A stretch of DNA of 64,000 nt from NCBI RefSeq assembly GCF_014268785.2, contig NZ_JABWRD020000003.1, forward strand, positions 310,001 through 374,000, read 5' to 3'. How positions within the stretch are numbered: position 1 is the stretch's first letter; each line of letters starts with the position of its first letter. The notes beneath the pieces are model-generated. The model was given only the letters and a program-made list of their open reading frames with translations. It had not been told where the DNA came from and searched no databases. The stretch comes from Pseudomonas shirazensis (GTDB lineage Bacteria; Pseudomonadota; Gammaproteobacteria; Pseudomonadales; Pseudomonadaceae). Position numbers and translations under genes: made by a program. This document shows positions 25,964 to 34,865 of the stretch, piece after piece.

Positions 25964-27091
25964 TCAGCGCTGGGTATAGGCTTCGAGTGCCGACAATCGC
26001 TGGGCTTTGACCGCCTCGCCCAGCGCTTGCCCGGTCAGGCCTTGCTGGACCAGGTCTTTTACTTCTACGGCTTTCGCGGCTGCAGCTGCCCCGCGCAGGT
26101 AGGCACTCTGCGAGCAGTCATGCAACGAGTGTCCATGGGCAATCATCTCGCAGACTGCCATGAAGTCTTCCAGGCGCTGCGGGCGGCGATAGATGTCGAA
26201 CTTCTGCAAAATATCGAACAACGTGCTGGCATCCAGCGCTGCTGCCTGCTGGTACTGATGCTGCCATTCGCCCACCAGGGTGGCGAGTTCCTGGCACTCG
26301 CGGGGTGCCTTGAAGCGTTGGTTGACGGCTTTGATGGCTGCACCCAGATCATGGGTCAGGCAGGCCCAGCGTACGTGCAGTGGCTGGTCATGGGCTGCGG
26401 CGTGGGCCAACACGGCCAAGGTGGTCTGGCCGCGTTCACCTGGCGTGGCAAACAGCGAATCCAGCTCGGGTAGCAGCTCTTTGAGCGCGCCGCAGGCCAG
26501 CAGCACTTCAATGAATACCTGTGGCTGATCTTCCATCAGGGCCCGTTCGATCTCCTTCCAGCTGCGTTCGGCAGTCAGCGCCTGCAGTTCACCGGACTCG
26601 GTGATCTGGCGCATCAACTCAAGCGTCTGGGCGGCCACCGTGAAGCCCAAAGCGGCATAGCGCGCAGCGAACCGCGCAACCCGCAGCACGCGCAGGGGAT
26701 CTTCGGCGAACGCCGGGGATAGATGGCGCAGGATGCGCTGTTCGAGGTCACTCTGGCCGTTGTAGGGATCGTATAGGTTGCCCTGCAGGTCTTCGGCCAT
26801 GGCATTGATGGTCAGATCGCGGCGGATCAGATCTTCTTCGAGGGTAACGTCGGGGCTGGCGTGAAAGGTAAAGCCGCCATAGCCGCATCCGCTCTTGCGT
26901 TCGGTGCGCGCAAGTGCGTACTCCTCGCCGGTTTTCGGGTGGATGAAGACCGGGAAATCAGCACCGACCGGGCGATAGCCCAGCGCTTGCATCTGCTCGA
27001 CCGTTGCACCCACTACCAGCCAGTCGACATCGCTTACCGGCAAGCCCAGCAGGCGGTCGCGCACGGCGCCGCCGACTTTGTAAATCTGCAT
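25964..27091 (-). CDS. cca: CCA-adding tRNA nucleotidyltransferase
   Basis: 375 aa, class II nucleotidyltransferase that builds or repairs the tRNA 3' CCA end. The N-terminal GGAVRDRLLG and the catalytic SDVDW carboxylates are at residues 7-25. RRDLTINAMA, and EDPLRVLRVARFAARY in the neck domain, are also clear. E. coli Cca is about 412 aa and carries an HD phosphohydrolase domain with HDLGKG and HHGHG. Here HDLG remains (THDLGAA), but the HHGHG segment is missing and about 20 residues are deleted, so the phosphatase activity is probably lost. The gene is convergent with folK. Confidence 0.95.
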   Translation of the reverse strand: MQIYKVGGAVRDRLLGLPVSDVDWLVVGATVEQMQALGYRPVGADFPVFIHPKTGEEYALARTERKSGCGYGGFTFHASPDVTLEEDLIRRDLTINAMAEDLQGNLYDPYNGQSDLEQRILRHLSPAFAEDPLRVLRVARFAARYAALGFTVAAQTLELMRQITESGELQALTAERSWKEIERALMEDQPQVFIEVLLACGALKELLPELDSLFATPGERGQTTLAVLAHAAAHDQPLHVRWACLTHDLGAAIKAVNQRFKAPRECQELATLVGEWQHQYQQAAALDASTLFDILQKFDIYRRPQRLEDFMAVCEMIAHGHSLHDCSQSAYLRGAAAAAKAVEVKDLVQQGLTGQALGEAVKAQRLSALEAYTQR

Positions 27092-27110
27092 GTAGAACCT
27101 CCATAGCTGG

Positions 27111-27128
27111 CGACAGGATACCCTGTCG
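27111..27128. repeat. Small hairpin between spoVR and cca
   Basis: CGACAGG / CCTGTCG form a 7-bp stem with a 4-nt loop in the 58-nt gap after the spoVR stop. It has no T tract and could be a weak transcription end signal. Confidence 0.35.
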
Positions 27129-27149
27129 ACAGCAATGGCGGTGGCTGGG

Positions 27150-28718
27150 CTAGAGGTGGTGGATCACCGCCAGGTCCATCCGGCCATAGTCGCCGGGGTC
27201 GCCGTGCTCACCGCGTGGCGGCATGTGATGGGTCTTCATGATCTGGTCACCTTGCACGGTCTCCAGATGGATATCGAAGCCCCACAAACGGTGCAGGTGC
27301 TTGAGGACTTCTTCGGTGGAGTCGCCCAGTGGTTTGCGGTTGTGCTGCTGGTGGCGCAGGGTCAGCGAGCGGTCACCGCGACGGTCGATGCTCCAGATCT
27401 GCACGTTCGGTTCGCGGTTGCCGAGGTTGTACTGCGATGCCAGTTGTTCGCGGATGGTGCGGTAGCCGTCTTCGTCGTGGATTGCAGGCACCAGCAGGTC
27501 ATCACGCTGGTCGTCGTCAAGGATGCTGAATAGCTTCAGGTCGCGGATTACCTTGGGTGACAGGTACTGCAGAATGAAGCTCTCATCCTTGAAACTGCTC
27601 ATGGCGAACTTGATGGTAGACAACCAATCGCTGCCGGCAATTTCAGGGAACCAGCGGCGATCTTCATCGGTTGGGTGTTCACACATACGCCGGATGTCGA
27701 CGTACATGGCGAAGCCCAGAGCATAGGGGTTGATGCCGCTGTAATACGGGCTGTCGAAGCCGGGCTGGAACACCACACTGGTGTGCGACTGCAAAAACTC
27801 CATCATGAAGCCTTCGGTGACCAGGCCTTCGTCGTACAAGTCATTCATCAAGGTGTAATGCCAGAAGGTTGCCCAGCCTTCGTTCATCACCTGGGTTTGG
27901 CGCTGTGGATAGAAGTACTGGGCAATCTTGCGCACGATGCGCACCACTTCACGCTGCCAAGGCTCGAGCAATGGGGCGTGTTTCTCGATGAAATAAAGGA
28001 TGTTCTCCTGCGGTTCGGCCGGGAAGCGCGCGTCGTCGCGGTCGTTGCCCTTGTCGGCGCCTTTGGGGATGGTCCGCCACAGGTCGTTGATCTGGCGTTG
28101 CAGGTGCTCTTCACGATCCTTTTGCCGGCGGCGCTCTTCCTCGGCGGAAATCGGGTAGGGACGTTTGTAGCGGTCCACACCGTAGTTCATCAAGGCGTGA
28201 CAGGAGTCGATCAGGTCTTCCACCGCGTCGATGCCATGGCGCTCTTCACACTGGGCGATGTACTGCTTGGCGAACACCAGGTAATCGATGATCGAGCTGG
28301 CATCGGTCCAGGTGCGGAACAGGTAGTTGCCCTTGAAGAAGCTGTTGTGGCCGTAGCAGGCGTGAGCAATCACCAGTGCCTGCATGCACATGGTGTTTTC
28401 TTCCATCAGGTAGGCGATGCATGGGTCGGAGTTGATCACGATCTCGTAAGCGAGGCCCATCTGGCCCCGACTGTAGGACTTCTCGGTGCTGAGGAACTGC
28501 TTGCCGTAGGACCAGTGGTGGTAACCGAGCGGCATGCCGATCGAGGCATAGGCATCCATCATCTGTTCGGCAGTGATGACCTCGATCTGGTTGGGGTAAG
28601 TGTCCAGCGCGTAACGCTCGGCCAGCCGACCGATTTCACGGTCGTAGGTCTGGATCAGGTCGAACGTCCACTCGGACCCGGTGGAAATCGGTTGGCGTCT
28701 CTGTGCTCTGGCGGTCAT
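27150..28718 (-). CDS. spoVR: SpoVR family protein
   Basis: 522 aa, matching SpoVR/YcgB proteins. Recognisable stretches are ITAEQMMDAYASIGMPLGYHHW, QMGLAYEIVINSDPCIAYLMEENTM, ACYGHNSFFKGNYLF and LMNDLYDEGLVTEGFMMEFLQSH. The many conserved His, Glu and Tyr residues suggest a metal site, but no biochemical activity is established to my knowledge; in Bacillus the homologue affects spore cortex. It starts at an ATGA overlap with yeaH and is the last gene of the prkA-yeaH-spoVR unit. Confidence 0.93.
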   Translation of the reverse strand: MTARAQRRQPISTGSEWTFDLIQTYDREIGRLAERYALDTYPNQIEVITAEQMMDAYASIGMPLGYHHWSYGKQFLSTEKSYSRGQMGLAYEIVINSDPCIAYLMEENTMCMQALVIAHACYGHNSFFKGNYLFRTWTDASSIIDYLVFAKQYIAQCEERHGIDAVEDLIDSCHALMNYGVDRYKRPYPISAEEERRRQKDREEHLQRQINDLWRTIPKGADKGNDRDDARFPAEPQENILYFIEKHAPLLEPWQREVVRIVRKIAQYFYPQRQTQVMNEGWATFWHYTLMNDLYDEGLVTEGFMMEFLQSHTSVVFQPGFDSPYYSGINPYALGFAMYVDIRRMCEHPTDEDRRWFPEIAGSDWLSTIKFAMSSFKDESFILQYLSPKVIRDLKLFSILDDDQRDDLLVPAIHDEDGYRTIREQLASQYNLGNREPNVQIWSIDRRGDRSLTLRHQQHNRKPLGDSTEEVLKHLHRLWGFDIHLETVQGDQIMKTHHMPPRGEHGDPGDYGRMDLAVIHHL

Positions 28719-29989
28719 GTGGCTAACCTGCGCTGGAAGAGTTCACGGAAGACCGGATAGATATCACCGGCCGAGACCAACTGCTGCTGGGCAAAGGTAT
28801 CCGGGAACGAATCGCCGATGCGCTCGTACTCGTACCACAGCGCCTGGTGCTCACGTGGGGTAATTTCAACGTAAGTGTAGTACTGCACATGCGGCATGAT
28901 CTGCTTGGAGAGGATCTCGCGGCAGATCGGCGAATCGTCGTTCCAGTTGTCCCCGTCCGAAGCTTGCGCGGCGTAGATATTCCAGTCGTTGGTCGGATAC
29001 CGTTCGGCCATGATCTCCTGCATCAGTTTGAGCGCACTGGAGACGATGGTGCCGCCGGTTTCGCGCGAATAGAAAAACTCTTCTTCGTCGACTTCGCGGG
29101 CACTGGTGTGGTGACGGATGAACACCACGTCGATGCGGTCGTAGTTCCGCTTGAGGAACAGATACAACAGGATGAAGAAGCGTTTGGCGATGTCCTTGGT
29201 GGCCTGGGTCATCGAGCCGGACACGTCCATCAGGCAGAACATCACCGCCTTGGAGCTGGGGCTGGGCTGCTTGACCAGCAGGTTGTACTTGAGGTCGAAG
29301 GTGTCGAGGAAGGGCAGGCGGTTGATCCGCGCGCTCAAACGCTGGATCTCGGCTTCGACTGCCTGGATATCGGTGAAATTGTCCGGCTCTTCGACTTTCA
29401 GTCGTGCCAGCTCCGCCTTGGCCTCGCGCAACAGGGCGCGGCTGCTGCCGGTCAGGGCGATGCGCCGGGCATGAGCCGAGCGCAGGGTGCGGATGATGTT
29501 GATGCGTGCCGGGTTGCCTTCGTTGCTGATCCCGGCGCGGACGGTCTTGTAAGTCTCGGTGCCGGTCAGCTGGCGTTTGACCAGGTTGGGCAGCTCGAGA
29601 TCCTCGAACATGAACTCGAGAAACTCTTCCTGAGTGATCTGGAATACGAAGTCGTCCATGCCATCGCCGGAATTACCCGCTTTGCCACGTCCGCCGCCAC
29701 CGCCGGCGCCGCCTTGCGGCCGCGCGATGTGTTCACCGGCGGTGAATTCCTTGTTGCCTGGATGGACCACGGTCTGCTTGCCGCCGCGGCCATGATGAAG
29801 CACCGGTTCGTCGATATCACGCCCGGGGATGCTGATTTGTTCGCCGTGCTCCATGTCCATGATGGAACGACGACTCACCGCCTCTTCGACGGCCTTCTTG
29901 ATGTGGTCACGATACCGGCGCAGAAAACGCTGGCGGTTGACCGTGCTCTTGTTCTTGCCGTTCAGGCGTCGGTCGATTACGTAGCTCAT
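28715..29989 (-). CDS. yeaH: YeaH/DUF444 VWA-domain protein
   Basis: 424 aa from the ATG at 29989 (GGAGAG upstream). The N-terminus SYVIDRRLNGKNKSTVNRQRFLRRYR is the DUF444 signature. A Gly-rich loop (GGAGGGGGRGKAG) lies near residue 105. The von Willebrand A metal-binding motif DVSGSM is followed by TGGTIVSSAL. Such proteins partner with AAA+ ATPases, and PrkA is encoded directly upstream. It overlaps spoVR by 4 nt and is separated from prkA by 129 nt. Confidence 0.93.
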   Translation of the reverse strand: MSYVIDRRLNGKNKSTVNRQRFLRRYRDHIKKAVEEAVSRRSIMDMEHGEQISIPGRDIDEPVLHHGRGGKQTVVHPGNKEFTAGEHIARPQGGAGGGGGRGKAGNSGDGMDDFVFQITQEEFLEFMFEDLELPNLVKRQLTGTETYKTVRAGISNEGNPARINIIRTLRSAHARRIALTGSSRALLREAKAELARLKVEEPDNFTDIQAVEAEIQRLSARINRLPFLDTFDLKYNLLVKQPSPSSKAVMFCLMDVSGSMTQATKDIAKRFFILLYLFLKRNYDRIDVVFIRHHTSAREVDEEEFFYSRETGGTIVSSALKLMQEIMAERYPTNDWNIYAAQASDGDNWNDDSPICREILSKQIMPHVQYYTYVEITPREHQALWYEYERIGDSFPDTFAQQQLVSAGDIYPVFRELFQRRLAT

Positions 29990-30118
29990 GGTCTCTCCGC
30001 TGACAACAGCTGCAGGCTTGAAGCTGCACGAAACAGCCACCACCAGTACCGCAGGCTGTGGCGCAGCGTCGAAACGGTGCGCTGCACAGCGTGCGGTCTG
30101 GGCCGTCTAGCTAGCCGC

Positions 30119-32041
30119 TTACTGCGATTTCCTGACCCGCAGGTACCATTCCGAAAGCAGGCGCACCTGCTTGTCGGTGTAGCCACGCTCCACCATCCGA
30201 GTGACGAAGTCGTTGTGCTTCTGCTGGTCCTCTTTGCTGGCCTTGGCGTTGAAGCTGATGACCGGCAGCAGGTCCTCGGTGTTGGAGAACATTTTTTTCT
30301 CGATCACCACCCGCAGTTTTTCGTAGCTGAGCCAGGTTGGGTTCTTGCCGTTGTTGTTGGCGCGGGCACGCAACACGAAGTTGACGATCTCGTTGCGGAA
30401 GTCCTTCGGATTGCTGATGCCGGCCGGTTTCTCGATCTTTTCCAGCTCCTCGTTGAGGGCAATCCGGTTGAGGATTTCGCCGGTTTCCGGGTCGCGATAC
30501 TCCTGGTCCTGAATCCAGAAGTCTGCATACAGCACATAACGGTCGAAGATGTTCTGGCCGTACTCGCTGTAGGACTCGAGGTAGGCGGTCTGGATTTCCT
30601 TGCCGATGAACTCGATGTAGCGCGGTGCCAGGTACTCTTTGAGGAAGCGCAGATAGCGTTCACGCACCTCGGCCGGGAATTGCTCCTGCTCGATCTGCTG
30701 CTCCAGTACATACAGCAGGTGCACCGGGTTGGCCGCTACCTCGTGGGCGTCGAAGTTGAACACCTTGGACAGGATCTTGAACGCGAAGCGGGTCGACAGA
30801 CCGTTCATGCCCTCGTCGACACCGGCCGAATCGCGGTACTCCTGGATCGACTTGGCTTTCGGATCGGTGTCCTTGAGGTTCTCGCCGTCGTAGACGCGCA
30901 TCTTCGAGTAGATGTTGGAGTTTTCCGGCTCCTTGAGGCGCGACAGCACAGTGAACTGGGCCAGCATCTTCAAGGTATCGGGCGCGCAATGCGCCTTGGC
31001 CAGCGAGCTGTTGAACAGCAGCTTGTCGTAGATCTTGATCTCGTCACTGACGCGCAGGCAGTACGGCACCTTGACGATGTAGATCCGGTCGATGAACGCT
31101 TCGTTGTTCTTGTTGTTACGGAAGGTGTGCCACTCCGATTCGTTGGAGTGAGCCAGCAGGATGCCGGAGTAGGGGATCGCCCCCAGTCCTTCGGTACTGT
31201 TGTAGTTACCTTCCTGAGTAGCTGTCAGCAGTGGGTGGAGGACCTTGATCGGCGCCTTGAACATCTCGACGAATTCCATCAGACCCTGGTTGGCCCGGCA
31301 CAATGCGCCCGAGTAGCTGTAGGCGTCGGCGTCGTTCTGCGGGAACTCTTCGAGCTTGCGGATATCGACCTTGCCGACCAGTGCCGAGATGTCCTGGTTG
31401 TTCTCGTCACCGGGTTCGGTCTTGGCCACGGCGATCTGATTGAGGATCGACGGGTACAGCTTGACCACCTTGAACTGGCTGATGTCGCCCCCGAACTCAG
31501 CCAGTCGCTTGGTCGCCCAGGGCGACATGATGGTGTTCAAATAACGCCGTGGGATGCCGAAGTCTTCTTCGAGAATGGCGCCGTCTTCTGTCGCATTGAA
31601 CAGACCCAGCGGCGACTCGAAGACCGGCGAGCCCTTGATCGCATAGAACGGTACTTTTTCGATCAGTTGCTTGAGCTTCTCGGCCAGCGACGACTTACCG
31701 CCACCTACCGGGCCGAGCAAATAAAGGATCTGTTTCTTCTCTTCCAGGCCCTGCGCAGCATGGCGGAAGTAGGAAACGATCTGGTCGATGCACTCTTCCA
31801 TGCCATGGAAGTCGGCAAAGGCCGGATAGCGCCGGATCACCTTGTTGGAAAAGATGCGCGACAGCCGTGAGTTGGTGGAAGTATCGATCACCTCCGGTTC
31901 ACCGATGGCCAGCAACAGCCGTTCGGCCGCCGAGGCGTACGCGCTGCGGTCCTGCTTGCACAGCTCCAGGTATTCCTGCAGCGACAGTTCTTCCTGACGG
32001 GTTGACTCGAAACGTTGTTGGAAGTGGCTAAAAATACTCAT
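30119..32041 (-). CDS. prkA: PrkA/YeaG AAA+ serine protein kinase
   Basis: 640 aa. The P-loop GPVGGGKSS is at residues 110-118 inside an AAA+ domain (about 60-370). The C-terminal part (about 400-630) is the PrkA domain with distant resemblance to protein kinases. E. coli YeaG is a stress- and starvation-induced kinase, and some PrkA proteins have been reported to act as Lon-like proteases, so the activity is open. GAGGTGA precedes the ATG. It is first in a three-gene operon with yeaH and spoVR; the 280-nt region upstream should hold the promoter. Confidence 0.94.
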   Translation of the reverse strand: MSIFSHFQQRFESTRQEELSLQEYLELCKQDRSAYASAAERLLLAIGEPEVIDTSTNSRLSRIFSNKVIRRYPAFADFHGMEECIDQIVSYFRHAAQGLEEKKQILYLLGPVGGGKSSLAEKLKQLIEKVPFYAIKGSPVFESPLGLFNATEDGAILEEDFGIPRRYLNTIMSPWATKRLAEFGGDISQFKVVKLYPSILNQIAVAKTEPGDENNQDISALVGKVDIRKLEEFPQNDADAYSYSGALCRANQGLMEFVEMFKAPIKVLHPLLTATQEGNYNSTEGLGAIPYSGILLAHSNESEWHTFRNNKNNEAFIDRIYIVKVPYCLRVSDEIKIYDKLLFNSSLAKAHCAPDTLKMLAQFTVLSRLKEPENSNIYSKMRVYDGENLKDTDPKAKSIQEYRDSAGVDEGMNGLSTRFAFKILSKVFNFDAHEVAANPVHLLYVLEQQIEQEQFPAEVRERYLRFLKEYLAPRYIEFIGKEIQTAYLESYSEYGQNIFDRYVLYADFWIQDQEYRDPETGEILNRIALNEELEKIEKPAGISNPKDFRNEIVNFVLRARANNNGKNPTWLSYEKLRVVIEKKMFSNTEDLLPVISFNAKASKEDQQKHNDFVTRMVERGYTDKQVRLLSEWYLRVRKSQ

Positions 32042-32281
32042 GACGTCACCTCGCTCGATACGTGGAGCCGACGCCGGATCAATCAGTTGATGCTGGCAGC
32101 TGCCGGATTTCGCCGGCCGCTGTGTACCCCCCAGAACACCCTTGAAGCGCTACCGATGACCCGCACGCCGGTGTACCGGCTCTCCCCTTTTTGGATGGCC
32201 TGAGCTTAAGAGTAGTTGGTTCTGCGCAAGGGCAAGGGCGCTAGGCCGAGAAGTTTGCCGCGACCGTTCGTCAGGTCTGGC

Positions 32282-32306
32282 GCAGCCCGCACGGGGCGCG
32301 GGCTGC
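32282..32306 (-). terminator. GC-rich hairpin after glpE
   Basis: GCAGCCCGC / GCGGGCTGC, a 9-bp stem with a 7-nt loop 16 nt after the glpE stop. It has no T run and marks the likely end of the lptD-to-glpE operon. The rest of the 32042-32321 gap shows no gene. Confidence 0.5.
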
Positions 32307-32321
32307 AGGCTAAGTGAAAAT

Positions 32322-32651
32322 TTATTCGGCGGAGCTGGTAGCGGTCTCGGCGGGGTAGGTGTTGCGCCACAGTTCAAAGCCGCCATCAAGGCTGTAGACG
32401 TCGGAAAAACCTTGGCCAATCAGGTACGCGGCAGCGCTCTGGCTGGAGTTGCCGTGGTAGCAGACCACCACGGTAGGCTTGTCCAGATCGGCGGCGCGAA
32501 TGAAGTCGCTGATCGAGTGGTTGTCCAGGTGCTGAGCGCCATCGATGTGGCCAGCGGCGTAGGCTTGCGGGTCACGGATGTCGACCACGACTGCACCTTG
32601 CTCGCGCAGGGCCTGGGCCTGCTCGGGAGGGATGCGCTTGAATTCGCTCAT
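32322..32651 (-). CDS. glpE: Thiosulfate sulfurtransferase GlpE (rhodanese)
   Basis: 109 aa single-domain rhodanese. The active-site loop CYHGNSS contains the sulfur-carrying Cys64. VVDIRDPQAYAAGHIDGA is the standard rhodanese entry motif. It moves sulfane sulfur from thiosulfate to cyanide or thioredoxin in vitro. It overlaps apaH by 4 nt and is the last gene of the operon. Confidence 0.95.
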   Translation of the reverse strand: MSEFKRIPPEQAQALREQGAVVVDIRDPQAYAAGHIDGAQHLDNHSISDFIRAADLDKPTVVVCYHGNSSQSAAAYLIGQGFSDVYSLDGGFELWRNTYPAETATSSAE

Positions 32652-33529
32652 GGCGAGGTTCCTTCTGGGCTGATCGTTGAGTTTAGCTGACTGACCGGCG
32701 GGCGCGGGGTCCCGTCGTCGGCGCAGTCACAGCGGTGCATTTCGCCACTGTCGACGTTGTACAGGGTCATCGCGCCGCCCCACACGCAGCCGGTGTCCAG
32801 CGCTACTACGCCAGGGGCGTCGGCTTGCCCTTCGAGGGCGGCCCAGTGGCCGAAGATGATCTGCACATGCCGGGAGCGGCGGTCTTTGTGCGCGAACCAG
32901 GGCTTGTAGCCCTTGGGTGCAGTGTCCAGGCCTTCTTTGCTTTTCAGGTCTAGTTTGCCTGCGGCGGTGCAGAAGCGCATGCGGGTGAAGTAGTTGGTGA
33001 TCACGCGCAGGCGATCGACCCCGCTGAGGTCCTTGCTCCACTTGTTCGGCTCGTTGCCGTACATGCCGTCCAGATAGAGTTTGAGTCGGGTGTCGTCGCG
33101 CAGTACCTGCTCTACCTCGGCAGCCAGTTCAAGGGCTTTGCCCAGGGTCCATTGAGGTGGGATACCGGCATGCACCAGGGCAACGCCGCGCTGCTCGTCG
33201 TAATGCAGCAGTTTTTGCCGGCGCAGCCAGTCGAGCAACTGATCGGCATCTGGCGCTTCGAGAATCTCGCGCAGGGTGTCGCTTTTTTTCAGGCGCTCGA
33301 CGTTGTGCCAGGCCGCCAGCAGGTGCAGGTCATGGTTACCCAGCACGCACACCAGCGAATCGCGCATGGCGTACAGGTAACGCAGTGTTTCCAGCGATTC
33401 GGGGCCGCGGTTGACCAGGTCACCGACCAGCCACAGGCGGTCGACAGCTGGATTGAAGCGCACACGTTCGAGCAGGCACTTGAGCGGCTGCAGGCAGCCT
33501 TGCAGATCACCGACGGCGTACACAGCCAT
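32648..33529 (-). CDS. apaH: Symmetrical bis(5'-nucleosyl)-tetraphosphatase ApaH
   Basis: 293 aa PPP-family metallophosphatase that splits Ap4A to two ADP and can remove nucleoside-tetraphosphate caps from RNA. The metal motifs are in order: GDLQGC (7-12), GDLVNRGPES (about 36-45) and LGNHDLHLLA (about 63-72). Its start shares one base with the apaG stop (TGATG), and its end overlaps glpE. Confidence 0.97.
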   Translation of the reverse strand: MAVYAVGDLQGCLQPLKCLLERVRFNPAVDRLWLVGDLVNRGPESLETLRYLYAMRDSLVCVLGNHDLHLLAAWHNVERLKKSDTLREILEAPDADQLLDWLRRQKLLHYDEQRGVALVHAGIPPQWTLGKALELAAEVEQVLRDDTRLKLYLDGMYGNEPNKWSKDLSGVDRLRVITNYFTRMRFCTAAGKLDLKSKEGLDTAPKGYKPWFAHKDRRSRHVQIIFGHWAALEGQADAPGVVALDTGCVWGGAMTLYNVDSGEMHRCDCADDGTPRPPVSQLNSTISPEGTSP

Positions 33530-33909
33530 CAGTGCAGCGACCCAGGTACAGCCAGGCGGAAGGGGGCAATGGCGGCATCGAAGCGCTTACCGTCTTCGGC
33601 GAACATCTGGTAGCTGCCCTGCATGGCACCGACGCGGGTGCTGATCACCGCACCGCTGCTGTAGGTGTGGCTCTGCCCAGGCGCGATCAGCGGTTGCTGG
33701 CCCACCACACCGGCCCCGCGCACTTCTTCGACTTCGCCGTTGCCATTGGTGATCAGCCAGTGCCGTGACATCAGCTTGGCTGCGACCGTGCCGCTGTTCT
33801 GCACGGTAATGGTGTAGGCGAACGCAAAGCGCTCGTTGTCGGGGTCGGACTGTTCTTTGAGGTAGCGGGTGACGACGTTAACGTCGATCAGGTATCGAGG
33901 GTCGGACAT
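33529..33909 (-). CDS. apaG: ApaG (CO2+/Mg2+ efflux protein family)
   Basis: 126 aa from the ATG at 33909 with AAGG 7 nt upstream; the frame extends 13 codons further without a better start. The family has an immunoglobulin-like fold, visible in FAFAYTITVQNSG, LMSRHWLITNGNG and GSYQMFAEDG. The Gly-rich loop GAGVVGQQPLIAPG resembles a nucleotide-binding turn. The function is still poorly known. It is coupled to apaH. Confidence 0.95.
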   Translation of the reverse strand: MSDPRYLIDVNVVTRYLKEQSDPDNERFAFAYTITVQNSGTVAAKLMSRHWLITNGNGEVEEVRGAGVVGQQPLIAPGQSHTYSSGAVISTRVGAMQGSYQMFAEDGKRFDAAIAPFRLAVPGSLH

Positions 33910-34007
33910 GCAATGGCCTTGAGCAAACACGCGATTACGGCAATGCATGCAGTCTAGGCTATCGGCGGGGCGGGAGGCCAGTCGTGTCGCAGCGGAGGTG
34001 ATTCAGC

Positions 34008-34046
34008 GGGTGTAGCGGCCTGGGCGCAAATGGCTACACCCAGGCC
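34008..34046. repeat. Competing inverted repeats after rsmA
   Basis: GGGTGTAGC (34008-34016) pairs with GCTACACCC (34033-34041), and GGCCTGGG (34017-34024) pairs with CCCAGGCC (34039-34046). The two stems exclude each other. They lie in the 152-nt gap between rsmA and apaG and could pause or process the operon transcript. Confidence 0.45.
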
Positions 34047-34061
34047 AGGCCGGTACCGTTG

Positions 34062-34865
34062 TTACGCGGCGCTCTGTTCGGCCAGCTTGTCGGCCAGACG
34101 CACGAACGCAGCCAGGTCGAGCTGCTCGGGGCGCAGGCTGCCATCGACGCCGGCGGCTTCGATCTGTTCATTGCTGAGCAAGGCCTTGAGCGTGTTGCGC
34201 AGTGTCTTGCGGCGCTGGTTGAAGGCTTCGCGCACGACGCGCTCGAGCAGCAGGTGATCCTTGGCCGGGTGCGGCAGGACTTCATGCGGGACCAGGCGCA
34301 CGATCGCCGAGTCGACCTTCGGCGGCGGGTTGAACGCGCCAGGGCCGACGTTGAACAGATGTTCGACCCGGCAGTGGTATTGCACCATGATCGACAGCCG
34401 GCCCCAATCGCCGCCGCCAGGCCCTGCGGCCATGCGCTCGACCACTTCCTTTTGCAGCATGAAGTGCATGTCGCGGATCAGTCCGGCGTGGCTGAGCAGG
34501 TGGAAGATCAGCGGCGTAGAGATGTTGTACGGCAGGTTGCCGACCACTTTCAGGCTGCCGGCTGGAACACCCAGCTGGTTGAAGTCGAACTTCAGCGCAT
34601 CGCCTTGATGTAGACGGAAATTGTCGTAGCCGGCGAACTTGTGTTGCAGGATCGGCACCAGGTCCTTGTCCAGCTCGACGACGTCCAGTTGCGCGCCGCT
34701 GCTCAGCAGGCCTTCGGTGAGGGCGCCCTGGCCTGGGCCGATTTCCAGCAGGTGCTCGCCGGGCTTGGCGTGGATGGCGCGCAGGATGCGGTGGATAACA
34801 CCGGCGTCATGCAAGAAGTTCTGGCCGAAGCGCTTGCGCGCGCGGTGTTGGTATTGCTCGTTCAT
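34062..34865 (-). CDS. rsmA: 16S rRNA dimethyltransferase RsmA (KsgA)
   Basis: 267 aa. RsmA dimethylates A1518 and A1519 in the 3' loop of 16S rRNA late in 30S assembly. ARKRFGQNFL is the family N-terminus and LEIGPGQGALTE the SAM-binding loop. The catalytic NLPY motif is in VVGNLPYNISTPLIF. The start overlaps the pdxA stop by 4 nt. Confidence 0.97.
   Translation of the reverse strand: MNEQYQHRARKRFGQNFLHDAGVIHRILRAIHAKPGEHLLEIGPGQGALTEGLLSSGAQLDVVELDKDLVPILQHKFAGYDNFRLHQGDALKFDFNQLGVPAGSLKVVGNLPYNISTPLIFHLLSHAGLIRDMHFMLQKEVVERMAAGPGGGDWGRLSIMVQYHCRVEHLFNVGPGAFNPPPKVDSAIVRLVPHEVLPHPAKDHLLLERVVREAFNQRRKTLRNTLKALLSNEQIEAAGVDGSLRPEQLDLAAFVRLADKLAEQSAA

Noticed and set aside
28847..31870. 1007-codon open frame on the plus strand opposite yeaH and prkA
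   Set aside because: It is an antisense shadow of two strongly recognised genes, produced by high GC at third positions; no family motifs, no ribosome site.
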